A stretch of DNA of 39,811 nt from an uncultured Sphingomonadales bacterium (GTDB lineage: Bacteria; Pseudomonadota; Alphaproteobacteria; Sphingomonadales; Sphingomonadaceae). The notes beneath the pieces are model-generated. The model did no database searches. It saw only the letters and a list, made by a program, of their open reading frames with translations, and was not told the DNA's origin. This document shows positions 16,823 to 25,192 of this stretch, in pieces. The DNA lies in the NCBI GenBank assembly GCA_937129355.1, contig CAKZNA010000151.1:1-39811 (forward strand), read 5' to 3'. Both the position numbers and the translations under genes were made by a program. Within the stretch, counting starts at the first letter, position 1; each line of letters begins with the position of its first letter.

Positions 16823-17843
16823 ATTACTAACTGCGGCATCCGCTGCCGTCTTGCTTTCATCATGCGGAACCAGTGGCGGTGTTTCTAACGCGGATAGCGG
16901 CCTGAAACCGGCTAATGCGCCAACAACTTCGGGCGTATCCGATTTTCCGTCGAAACTTGGTGCGCCGTATAAAGTGGGCGGAAAAACCTACACACCGGTC
17001 GATGTCGCCAATTTCGATGATGTTGGTTATGCGAGTTTTTATGGGCAGGAACTCGCGGGCAGGCCGACGGCCAATGGCGAGACATTCAATCCTGCTGGCA
17101 TAAGCGCAGCGCATAAAACGCTTCCATTGCCAAGTTATGTTGAAGTTACGGCGCTTGATACCGGAAAGACAATTTTGGTGCGTGTGAATGATCGAGGTCC
17201 ATTTGCAAATGACCGCTTGATCGACCTTTCTGAAGGCGCGGCGCGTCAGCTGGGCATCATGGGACAAGGTGTTGCTGGCGTTCGTGTTCGCAAGGTTAAT
17301 CCACCGGAGCCAGAACGTGCCGTTTTGCGGAATGGCCGGGCTGTAAACACGCGGATCAATACGCCAGACTCGCTGCTTGTTGTGCTGCGCGAAAATTTGG
17401 CGAAGTTGCCGAAACCGCGCGCCGTCGCTCAGAATACTGCGCCGACGGCGGTTCCAGGGACTGCTCCGGCCTCAAATGGGCAGCGTTCCGGTCGTTTCAT
17501 TCGCGAAGGAGGCGGCGCTGTGTCCACTTCTCCGCGAGCTCCGGTTTCGCGGCCGCCTTCACCGGCGCAGCGTGATGGCCGTTTCGTCCGAGAGGGCGGA
17601 GGCACGCCTGAACGGGCTAACCTCCCCGTCAGCGGTCTCTATGTCGTCCAACTTGCTTCTTTCTCTTCAAAGGCTCGGGCGAGTGCGCTTGCTCGCAAAC
17701 TGGGTGCCAATGTCGCGGCCAGCAGCGATGGTAGATTATACCGCGTAAGGTTGGGCCCGTTTAATTCAGCGGCGGAGGCACAAAAGGGTCTGGAAACTGC
17801 GAAGCAACGCGGCTATCCCAATGCAAGAGTTTTCCGCCAATAA
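16806..17843 (+). CDS. rlpA: septal ring lytic transglycosylase RlpA, lipoprotein with SPOR domain
   Basis: RlpA is an outer-membrane lipoprotein that acts on stem-peptide-free glycan strands at the septum in several Proteobacteria. ATG 16806 gives a lipoprotein signal ending in LLSSC (Cys20). A double-psi beta-barrel domain follows, with GYASFYG, the histidine of AAHKTLPLPS and the aspartate of VRVNDRGPFANDR. A proline-rich linker holds two copies of a GRF(I/V)REGGG motif, and the C-terminal SPOR domain (YVVQLASFSSKARASALARKL to the end) binds denuded septal peptidoglycan. It starts 17 bases inside the mltB gene, so it is coupled to it. The longer open frame from 16779 would hide the lipobox. 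Confidence 0.93.
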   Translation: MQYGTKLLTAASAAVLLSSCGTSGGVSNADSGLKPANAPTTSGVSDFPSKLGAPYKVGGKTYTPVDVANFDDVGYASFYGQELAGRPTANGETFNPAGISAAHKTLPLPSYVEVTALDTGKTILVRVNDRGPFANDRLIDLSEGAARQLGIMGQGVAGVRVRKVNPPEPERAVLRNGRAVNTRINTPDSLLVVLRENLAKLPKPRAVAQNTAPTAVPGTAPASNGQRSGRFIREGGGAVSTSPRAPVSRPPSPAQRDGRFVREGGGTPERANLPVSGLYVVQLASFSSKARASALARKLGANVAASSDGRLYRVRLGPFNSAAEAQKGLETAKQRGYPNARVFRQ

Positions 17844-17890
17844 TCCTTTGTCGGCGGAGGCGGTGTTTCTCTGCTGTAAACGGGGGTTTT

Positions 17891-19033
17891 ATGAAGGTGA
17901 GGCTATTAAGCCTGATTGCGTTGCTGGTGTTGTCCGTGTTTCCGGCAAAGGCTGCACCTACGTTCGAAACGGCGGCACCGATAGCGTATCTGCTTGATAT
18001 GTCATCGGGCGCAGTTTTGTTCGACAAAAATTCGGAAAAACGAATCCCGCCAGCATCGATGACAAAGATGATGACGGCTTATGTAATTTTTGAAGAACTT
18101 GCCGCTGAGCGGCTGAAGCTTGAGCAAAATTTCAAAATTTCACCTGCCACTGCAAGTGAATGGAGCGGAAGAGGTTCGACCATGTATTTGCGGGCGAGGC
18201 AAGAAGTGAGCGTGTCCAACCTCCTGCACGGATTGATAACTGTATCGGGTAATGACGCAGCCATTGCGCTTGCCGAAGGGGTGTCGGGTTCTGAAGTCGC
18301 CTTCATAGCGCGGATGAACGAGACCGCGCGCAAGATCGGGCTAAAAAATAGCCGTTTTGGGACAGCAAATGGTTGGCCGGATGAAGGCCGCACGCTAGTT
18401 ACCGCCCGGGACCTTGCGATATTGGCTCAGCGCACAATGGCCGATTTTCCGCTCTTGTATAAGAAATTCTACGCAAAAGAGAAATTCACGTGGAATAACG
18501 TGACGCAGCCGGATCGCAACCCGCTGCTTGGGAAGGTCGTTGGCGCAGATGGCCTTAAAACCGGGCATACAAATGAAGCAGGTTATTGCTTCACGGGCAG
18601 CGCAGTTCGTGATGGACGCAGGTTGGTGATGGTTGTTGCTGGGATAGGCAGCTTCCAGAGCCGGATCGACGAGTCGGTTAAGTTTATGAACTGGGGCTTT
18701 GATGCATGGCAAAGCCAGCGGCTTTTTGCAGGTGGGGAAAAGATTACCGCGGTGCCGGTGCAATTGGGCGAGGCCAATTCAGTGGATCTAGTGACTCCGC
18801 AAAATGTTGCTGTCACCATACCGGTGTCGGACAGCCGAAAATATACGCTCTCGGTCCGATACAATGGCCCGATAAAAGCTCCCTTCAAGAAAGGAAAACG
18901 CGTTGCTTTGCTTGTGGCGAAATTTGCCGATGGCAGCGAACAAGTTACCCCGTTACTGGCGGCAAATGACGTCGGAACAGCGGGATTCTTCGGCCGCGCG
19001 ATGAACGGATTCAAGGCGCTGGTCGGTTTGTGA
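17891..19033 (+). CDS. D-alanyl-D-alanine carboxypeptidase, PBP5/6 (DacA) family
   Basis: The enzyme trims the terminal D-alanine from peptidoglycan stem peptides in the periplasm. All penicillin-binding motifs are present: Ser56-x-x-Lys59 (SMTK), Ser119-Gly-Asn121 (SGN) and Lys223-Thr-Gly (KTG). A signal peptide ends near FPAKA (residue 21). The second, beta-rich domain is followed by a C-terminal segment (FFGRAMNGFKALVGL) that could be the amphipathic membrane anchor of the family. ATG 17891 has a GGGGG ribosome site just upstream. Its stop shares one base with the tmk start. It continues the wall-remodelling theme of the preceding two genes. Confidence 0.94.
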   Translation: MKVRLLSLIALLVLSVFPAKAAPTFETAAPIAYLLDMSSGAVLFDKNSEKRIPPASMTKMMTAYVIFEELAAERLKLEQNFKISPATASEWSGRGSTMYLRARQEVSVSNLLHGLITVSGNDAAIALAEGVSGSEVAFIARMNETARKIGLKNSRFGTANGWPDEGRTLVTARDLAILAQRTMADFPLLYKKFYAKEKFTWNNVTQPDRNPLLGKVVGADGLKTGHTNEAGYCFTGSAVRDGRRLVMVVAGIGSFQSRIDESVKFMNWGFDAWQSQRLFAGGEKITAVPVQLGEANSVDLVTPQNVAVTIPVSDSRKYTLSVRYNGPIKAPFKKGKRVALLVAKFADGSEQVTPLLAANDVGTAGFFGRAMNGFKALVGL

Positions 19034-19662
19034 TGGAGCAGGGTGTTTTCATTTCTATTGAAGGCGGCGAAGGAGTTGGGAAAAGCACCCAGATAAAGGC
19101 GCTCGCTGAAGCTTTGCGCTCTCGCGGAAAAGATGTGGTCGTAACGCGCGAACCCGGCGGCACTGATGGCGCAGAAGCCATTCGCCAATTATTGTTAAGC
19201 GGTAGCGCTGATCGCTGGGAAGCAGGTGCAGAAGCGCTTTTGTTCGCAGCTGCGCGAAGCGACCATGTGAAACGGTTGATCAAACCGGCACTGAAGGCTG
19301 GAAAATGGGTGATATCAGATCGTTTTCTGGATAGTAGCCGTGCCTATCAAGGTGGCGGATCGGGGTTCAGTGATGATGATATTCTTGAATTGCATCGTAT
19401 CGGAAGTGGCGGCTTTTTGCCGTCTAGAACGCTTATCCTTACGCTCAAAGAGAGCGAGGCAGCGTCACGTGCAAGCGAAAGGGACGGTGCATCGTCGGAC
19501 AGAATCCAGGACAGGGAGAGTAGCTTTCATGAGCAGGTTCACCGAAGTTTTGAGCATTTTGCCGAAATGGAGCCTGAGCGCGTAAGGCTTGTCGATGCAA
19601 ACGGGAGCCCCGAAGATGTGACCGCGCGCTTGCTAAACGAATTAAGCGATCTTCTTGCGTGA
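19033..19662 (+). CDS. tmk: thymidylate kinase
   Basis: Tmk phosphorylates dTMP to dTDP, an essential step in making dTTP. The 209-residue protein has the P-loop EGGEGVGKST (Lys17), the TREPGGT motif, the DRFLDSSRAYQGGG motif and a LID region (RASERDGASSDRIQDRE). ATG 19033 shares one base with the preceding TGA; a GTG three bases upstream would overlap more. The stop overlaps the holB start (GTGA). The tmk-holB pair is very common in bacteria. Confidence 0.96.
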   Translation: MEQGVFISIEGGEGVGKSTQIKALAEALRSRGKDVVVTREPGGTDGAEAIRQLLLSGSADRWEAGAEALLFAAARSDHVKRLIKPALKAGKWVISDRFLDSSRAYQGGGSGFSDDDILELHRIGSGGFLPSRTLILTLKESEAASRASERDGASSDRIQDRESSFHEQVHRSFEHFAEMEPERVRLVDANGSPEDVTARLLNELSDLLA

Positions 19663-20627
19663 ACCCAATACTCGGCCATGACAAGAATTTCGAGAAGGTG
19701 AGCTTTGGTTTGAGCAAAGCTACGCTCCATCACGGCATAATTCTTGCCGGACCAAAAGGTGTTGGCAAGGCGAGTTTCGCCAAGGCTATCGCCGCTATGA
19801 TTGTGGACCCCGACAAGGCAAATCAAGCTTTGATAGCCAGCGGAAACCATCCGGACATTGTCACCATTTCGCGGCCGCCAAAGGAACCGCCTAAGCCCGG
19901 TGAAGCTGTCGCGGAAGATGCAGAATTGAAGCGCTCTATTGGTGTTGATCAAATTAGGCGATTACAGTCTGTTCTCACAAAAAGGCCAACGGTCGCGGAA
20001 ACGCGCGTTGTTATCATAGATGCGGCAGATGACATGGAATCCAGCGCCAGCAATGCGCTGCTAAAATCATTGGAAGAACCGCCTGCCGGATGTCATTTTC
20101 TGTTGATAAGCCATGCTAGCGACCGGCTGCTCCCCACAATTCGGTCACGTTGCCAGATGTTGCGGTTTGAGCCTCTGGAAAGCGAGCTTATGACGCAGGT
20201 GCTGCAGAAACTGCTTCCAGGCCATGATGCAGGCGAGATTGCATTGCTATCGAAGCTTGGCAACGGCGCGCCCGGGGCTGCCATAGAATTTGCGGGTTTG
20301 AATATTGGCGAATTAGAAAATTCGATGCAGAAAATTGTTGAAGGCGGCGACAGTGACAATGCCATCCGCAGCGCGCTTGCATCGAAGCTGGCGCTGAAAG
20401 CCGCGCAGCCGCGATATGAAGCATTCTTGCGAAGGGCTCCTGCGCTCATAGCAAACCAAGCGCGCCAACAGCCTGCTGAACAAAATCTTGCTGCGGTCGA
20501 CGCTTTTCAGCGCGCCACGCAGCTTGCATCACGGGCGACAGGTTTGAGCCTTGATAAAAATGCCGTGATACTGGAAATGGGAAGCTTGCTGGCTGGCCTT
20601 AATCAGCATAAGCATACAAGCAGATAA
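19659..20627 (+). CDS. holB: DNA polymerase III delta' subunit
   Basis: Delta' is a fixed part of the clamp loader that opens the sliding clamp ring. The 322-residue protein has an AAA+ P-loop-like GPKGVGKAS (Lys37), a DDMESSASNALLKSLEEPPAG block, a LLISHASDRLLPTIRSRCQ sensor/SRC motif and a helical C-terminal domain. The cysteine quartet that binds zinc in E. coli delta' is missing. GTG 19659 overlaps the tmk stop by four bases. metG follows after 22 bases. Confidence 0.94.
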   Translation: MNPILGHDKNFEKVSFGLSKATLHHGIILAGPKGVGKASFAKAIAAMIVDPDKANQALIASGNHPDIVTISRPPKEPPKPGEAVAEDAELKRSIGVDQIRRLQSVLTKRPTVAETRVVIIDAADDMESSASNALLKSLEEPPAGCHFLLISHASDRLLPTIRSRCQMLRFEPLESELMTQVLQKLLPGHDAGEIALLSKLGNGAPGAAIEFAGLNIGELENSMQKIVEGGDSDNAIRSALASKLALKAAQPRYEAFLRRAPALIANQARQQPAEQNLAAVDAFQRATQLASRATGLSLDKNAVILEMGSLLAGLNQHKHTSR

Positions 20628-20649
20628 TTTCCCGACTTAAACGAGTGTT

Positions 20650-22221
20650 ATGGCCGAACCTTTCTATATTACGACTGCAATCGCATATCCCAATGGCCGC
20701 CCGCATATTGGCCATGCTTATGAAGCGATAGCAACGGACGCGATTGCGCGCTTTCAACGGATGATGGGCCGCGATGTCCGGTTCGTGACCGGAACCGATG
20801 AGCATGGGTTGAAGATGGTCCAAACCGCGCGAGATGCAGGGCGTGATACGCTCGAATTCGCTAGCGAAATGTCATCTTATTTCAAAGATATGTGTTCGAA
20901 ACTTGATATTTCTTACACAGATTTTCTGCGTACAAGCGATCCCAGGCACCATGACGCTAGCCAGGCATTGTGGAAAGCAATGGAAGCCAGTGATGATTTC
21001 TATCTTGATCGCTACGAAGGCTGGTATTCGGTCCGCGACGAGGCCTTCTATGATGAGAAAGAGCTTATCGATGGGGAGGGGGATGCAAAACTCTCTCCTC
21101 AAGGTACGCCGGTTGAGTGGACGAAGGAAGAAACCTGGTTCTTCAAGCTTTCGAAATATCAGGATGCTTTGCTGACACTTTACAACGAAAACGCCGACTT
21201 TATTCAGCCCGAAAGCCGCAGAAATGAAGTGACGCGCTTTGTCGAAGGCGGTTTGAAAGACCTTAGCGTTTCGCGCACAAGCTTTGACTGGGGCGTTCAG
21301 GTTCCCGGTTCGCAGGACCATGTGATGTATGTTTGGGTAGACGCGCTCACGACTTATATGACCGGCGTTGGTTATCCGGACACCGATGGTGACTATGCCA
21401 AATATTGGCCTGCTCACCTGCATATTATCGGCAAGGATATTGTACGTTTTCACGCGGTATATTGGCCTGCATTCCTGATGTCAGCAAAACTACCGCTGCC
21501 AAAGAAGATATTTGGCCACGGGTTCCTGCTAAATCGCGGGGAGAAAATGTCTAAATCGACGGGAAATGTGGTTGATCCGATGGAGCTGGCGGAGTTGTTT
21601 GGCGTTGATGCTCTGCGTTATTTCCTGATGCGGGAGGTAAGCTTCGGGCAAGATGGCAGTTACAGCGCGGATGCCATTGTGACGCGCGTTAATGCCGATC
21701 TGGCAAATAGCTTTGGCAATCTGGTTCAGCGTAGCTTGTCTATGATTTTTAAGAATATGGATGGCAAGCTAGAGCGTTACGAAGCATCTCCTGCGGATGA
21801 TGAACTCCATGCTACCGTTCGAATAGCTTGCGGTACAGATTTGATACGTGAATTCGGTAACCTGAACTTCACGCAAGGGCTGGATGCCTGGATGCGCGCT
21901 GTATTTGCGTGTAATCAGTATGTAGATGAGCAGGCGCCATGGGGTTTGAAAAAGACTGACCCAGAGCGGATGCAGGCTGTTTTGATGACATTGTTTATAG
22001 CGATCCGTGATCTTACAATTGCGATTGCACCAATCGTCCCAAAATCAGCTGCAGCCATTCTCGATCAAATGGGAATTCCGGAAAATGAACGGAACTATGC
22101 CGCGCTCGAAAATGATCAATGGTTTCCGGCGTCAGTTGAAACAGGATTTGTCATCAGCAAGCCAGTTCCCGCCTTTCCGCGCCTTGAGCTGCCCGAAGGG
22201 GAAGGGGAAGTCGCCGGCTGA
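20650..22221 (+). CDS. metG: methionine-tRNA ligase
   Basis: MetRS charges tRNA-Met. The 523-residue protein is the short type without a C-terminal tRNA-binding dimerisation domain. The HIGH motif is His19-Ile-Gly-His22 (RPHIGHAYE) and the KMSKS motif starts at Lys299 (GEKMSKSTGN). The knuckle region (TSDPRHHDASQALWKAMEAS to KLSPQGTPVEWTKEETWFFKLSKYQD) lacks the four zinc cysteines, as in other short forms. The anticodon-binding helical domain is complete. The TGA stop shares one base with tatD. Confidence 0.97.
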   Translation: MAEPFYITTAIAYPNGRPHIGHAYEAIATDAIARFQRMMGRDVRFVTGTDEHGLKMVQTARDAGRDTLEFASEMSSYFKDMCSKLDISYTDFLRTSDPRHHDASQALWKAMEASDDFYLDRYEGWYSVRDEAFYDEKELIDGEGDAKLSPQGTPVEWTKEETWFFKLSKYQDALLTLYNENADFIQPESRRNEVTRFVEGGLKDLSVSRTSFDWGVQVPGSQDHVMYVWVDALTTYMTGVGYPDTDGDYAKYWPAHLHIIGKDIVRFHAVYWPAFLMSAKLPLPKKIFGHGFLLNRGEKMSKSTGNVVDPMELAELFGVDALRYFLMREVSFGQDGSYSADAIVTRVNADLANSFGNLVQRSLSMIFKNMDGKLERYEASPADDELHATVRIACGTDLIREFGNLNFTQGLDAWMRAVFACNQYVDEQAPWGLKKTDPERMQAVLMTLFIAIRDLTIAIAPIVPKSAAAILDQMGIPENERNYAALENDQWFPASVETGFVISKPVPAFPRLELPEGEGEVAG

Positions 22222-22997
22222 TGCTTGTCGATTCCCATTGCCATCTCAACTATAAAGGGATCGTGGAACAGCAAGGCGATGTTCTTGCAAGGGCCCGTAA
22301 TCGCGGCGTGACGGCTATGCTCAATATATCGACACGCGAAAGTGAATGGGATGAGGTTGTTGGGCTTGCCGAAGAAGAAAAGGACATCTGGGCGACTGTC
22401 GGTATTCATCCGCATGAAGCCGATGCGCATCCGGAAGTCGATACTGCCAAACTGATTGAGCGCGCGCAAAACCCGCGCGTCATAGGTATCGGGGAAACCG
22501 GCCTCGATTATTTCTACGAACATAGCGACCGGGCAAATCAGCAAGCATCATTTAGGGCGCATATCGCTGCATCGCGAGAAACGGGTTTGCCCTTAATCGT
22601 GCATACTCGGGACGCCGAAGATGATACGGCGCATATTATGACTGAAGAGATGGAGAATGGGGCCTACCCCGCAGTTATCCATTGTTTTACAGCGAGCGCG
22701 GATTTTGCTCGAAAAGCGCTAGAGTTGGGATGTTATATTTCGCTATCGGGCATCGTAACGTTTAAGAATGCCAAAGACTTGCAGGACGTGGCCAAATGGC
22801 TTCCTGCTGATCGGATCCTTGTTGAGACAGACTCTCCATTTCTTGCGCCTGTTCCGCATCGCGGAAAAACCGGAGAGCCAGCCTACGTTTCAGATACAGC
22901 GGCTTTCGTCGCCGAATTGCGCGGCGAAACGATTGAGCAGTTGCAGCAACAAACAAGCGACAATTTCTACCGGTTATTTAGCAAGGCAAAGCCATGA
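22221..22997 (+). CDS. TatD family hydrolase
   Basis: TatD-type enzymes are metal-dependent TIM-barrel phosphodiesterases with 3'-5' exonuclease activity, linked in some bacteria to repair. The 258-residue protein carries the metal ligands in DSHCHL (His6, His8), the GETGLDY motif, IVHTRDAEDDT and the VETDSPFLAPVPHRGK motif. Its ATG shares a base with the metG stop, and its stop overlaps the next gene by four bases. Whether it acts on DNA, RNA or small substrates here is not shown. Confidence 0.94.
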   Translation: MLVDSHCHLNYKGIVEQQGDVLARARNRGVTAMLNISTRESEWDEVVGLAEEEKDIWATVGIHPHEADAHPEVDTAKLIERAQNPRVIGIGETGLDYFYEHSDRANQQASFRAHIAASRETGLPLIVHTRDAEDDTAHIMTEEMENGAYPAVIHCFTASADFARKALELGCYISLSGIVTFKNAKDLQDVAKWLPADRILVETDSPFLAPVPHRGKTGEPAYVSDTAAFVAELRGETIEQLQQQTSDNFYRLFSKAKP

Positions 22998-23593
22998 ACC
23001 CCGAAGACGGAAGCTCGCTTATTTGGGGCGTCGTGATGGCGGTGCTGTTGATCAGCTCGCTTGCCGCACGCAGGCTTCCGCTGGGCGAGACTTTGAAGAT
23101 GATACTAGCTTGGGTAGCGATTTTTGCCGCGCTTTTTGCAGTTTTCAGCTTTCGAAGCGAATTTGGTATGATCTGGGAAAGGGTTAAAGCCGATGTTGCC
23201 GGAACCGCAAACCAGCAACTGGTTGGCAACACGCTGAAACTTAAACGCGGCGATGGCGGGCATTTCAGCGTCCTCGCGCGTATCAATGGTAAGCCGGTGA
23301 ACTTTCTTGTCGATAGCGGTGCGTCCGTGACTAGCGTTTCGACGGAGACCGCAGATGCCGCGGGTATTGAATATAGCCGCAGTTCGATTCCCGTTATGCT
23401 CGAAACGGCAAATGGCCGGGCCATGGCGTGGCGCGGTGAAATTTCTGAATTTGATGTTGGCGGCATTAAAACTAGCGATCATTTCGTATTGGTTGGTGAA
23501 GCGCTGGGCGACACAAATTTGTTAGGCATGAATTTTCTGGACAGTCTTTCAAGATGGAAAGTTGAAGGTAATGTCATGACCCTAGAACCATGA
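22994..23593 (+). CDS. membrane-anchored retropepsin-like aspartic protease
   Basis: The 199-residue protein starts with two membrane segments (about residues 9-24 and 34-52) and continues into a single retropepsin-like domain. The catalytic motif is FLVDSGA (Asp107), followed by an ILG-like LLGMNFLDSL segment near the C-terminus. This is the TIGR02281-type clan AA family, whose members need to dimerise to build the active site. The domain orientation suggests a periplasmic location if the two segments form a hairpin, but topology is uncertain. It overlaps the tatD stop by four bases (ATGA). Substrates are unknown. Confidence 0.85.
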   Translation: MNPEDGSSLIWGVVMAVLLISSLAARRLPLGETLKMILAWVAIFAALFAVFSFRSEFGMIWERVKADVAGTANQQLVGNTLKLKRGDGGHFSVLARINGKPVNFLVDSGASVTSVSTETADAAGIEYSRSSIPVMLETANGRAMAWRGEISEFDVGGIKTSDHFVLVGEALGDTNLLGMNFLDSLSRWKVEGNVMTLEP

Positions 23594-23610
23594 CATAGAC
23601 TATATTTAAC

Positions 23611-23624
23611 ATAATATATATTAT
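23611..23624. promoter_or_regulatory. AT-rich perfect palindrome upstream of glpD
   Basis: ATAATATATATTAT is a perfect 14-base palindrome in the 98-base gap before glpD, surrounded by other A/T runs. It could be an operator or part of a promoter for glpDK. Chance is a real alternative because the local composition is A/T-rich. Confidence 0.3.
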
Positions 23625-23691
23625 CGGACTTAAATAAACGCTTCGGAGTTACGCCTCATTTCATCCCCCTTCTTCATAGGCCGCCCATCAG

Positions 23692-25188
23692 ATGCATGAC
23701 ATTCTGGTCATTGGCGGTGGTATAAATGGCATTGGAATAGCCCGCGACGCTGCTGGCCGCGGATTGGATGTTGTCCTTTGCGAGAAAGATGATCTTGCAA
23801 GCCATACATCATCTTCCAGCTCAAAACTGATACATGGTGGCCTGCGTTATCTGGAGCATTATGAATTTCGGCTTGTACGGGAATCTCTTGGTGAACGAGA
23901 AACATTGCTGCGGACCGCACCGCATATAATTTGGCCGGTCCGTATTGTTTTACCAGTGGAGCCAGGCATGAGACCTTCATGGCTTCTGCGGATTGGTTTG
24001 TTTTTATACGACAATTTGGCAAAACGATCGATCTTACCAGGAACAAAGACGCTGAATCTACGCAATTCGAACCAAGGTGCGGCATTGCAAGAAAAATTGC
24101 GCAAGGGTTTTGAATATTCGGACTGCTGGGCTGATGATGCAAGGCTTGTAGCGCTTAATGCAGTCGATGCGAAAGAACGCGGTGCGGAGATATTAACTCG
24201 AACCGAATGCATAGCGCTTGAGCGTCACCCGGAGCATTGGACGGCTACCCTGCGTACCCAATCCGGTGAAGAGCGCAAAGTTGATGCCAAGTTACTCGTC
24301 AATGCTGCCGGGCCATGGGTTGAGCGGATATTGGATAGATTTGACCGAGTCGACGAGAGCGCGGCCGTCCGCCTGGTTAAGGGCAGTCATATCGTTACGA
24401 AAAAGCTGTATGAAGGATCACATAGCTATATATTTCAGTCTGCTGACGGACGGATTATATTCGCCATGCCTTATGAAGGCGAATTCACGTTAATCGGCAC
24501 AACAGATGTCCCGATGGATGCTCCGGACGCGACCGTTGAAATATCCGATTGGGAAATCGACTATCTTTGTGGTGCGGTGAATGGTTATTTCCACAAGCAA
24601 ATATCGAAAAGCGACATCGTGTGGAGTTATGCAGGTGTCCGCCCTCTTTCCGACGACCAAGCTGAATCGGCTAGCGTTGTTACCCGCGACTATGTGTTCG
24701 ATTTGGAGGGTGGCCAGGGTTCATTTGCCCCTGTCCTATCTATTTTCGGCGGCAAGCTGACAACCTATCGAAAACTAGCAGCGCATGCGATGGAAAAAAT
24801 AGGGAAATTCTTCCCATCTATGGGCGAAGGATGGACGCGCAGTAGCCCCCTTCCCGGCGGAAATTTCGAATTTGATGAGATAGATGAACTTATCGAAAGT
24901 TACATGGCCGCCTATCCCTGGCTTGCCGAAAAGACACTTCGCCGGATGGTACGCAGTTATGGGACTCTGATTCCTACAATATTGGGAAATGCACAATCGT
25001 TGGCGGATATGGGACGAGATTTTGGTGCAGGGCTTTATCAGAAGGAGGTTGATTATCTTCGTGCCAATGAATTTGCGAAGTCTCATGAAGATATATTGTG
25101 GCGCCGGTCAAAGTTGGGTCTGCATATGACGGACAATCAGATTGCTGCGTTTGCAAAAGCCTTCGACGAATTTCCGGACAAGGATTGA
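23692..25188 (+). CDS. glpD: aerobic glycerol-3-phosphate dehydrogenase
   Basis: GlpD oxidises sn-glycerol 3-phosphate to dihydroxyacetone phosphate and passes electrons to quinone at the inner membrane. The 498-residue protein has the N-terminal FAD dinucleotide motif VIGGGINGIGIARDAAGRG, the SSSSSKLIHGGLRYLE flavin motif, a YAGVRPLSDD segment and the IFGGKLTTYRKLAAHAMEKI block, all typical of GlpD. The C-terminal helical domain is complete. glpK follows after four bases, so they form one operon. No glpF or glpR gene is in the window. Confidence 0.96.
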   Translation: MHDILVIGGGINGIGIARDAAGRGLDVVLCEKDDLASHTSSSSSKLIHGGLRYLEHYEFRLVRESLGERETLLRTAPHIIWPVRIVLPVEPGMRPSWLLRIGLFLYDNLAKRSILPGTKTLNLRNSNQGAALQEKLRKGFEYSDCWADDARLVALNAVDAKERGAEILTRTECIALERHPEHWTATLRTQSGEERKVDAKLLVNAAGPWVERILDRFDRVDESAAVRLVKGSHIVTKKLYEGSHSYIFQSADGRIIFAMPYEGEFTLIGTTDVPMDAPDATVEISDWEIDYLCGAVNGYFHKQISKSDIVWSYAGVRPLSDDQAESASVVTRDYVFDLEGGQGSFAPVLSIFGGKLTTYRKLAAHAMEKIGKFFPSMGEGWTRSSPLPGGNFEFDEIDELIESYMAAYPWLAEKTLRRMVRSYGTLIPTILGNAQSLADMGRDFGAGLYQKEVDYLRANEFAKSHEDILWRRSKLGLHMTDNQIAAFAKAFDEFPDKD

Positions 25189-25192
25189 AACG

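Noticed and set aside
20872-21453. 193-residue minus-strand open frame opposite metG
   Set aside because: It is antisense to conserved metG motifs and shows no family signature.
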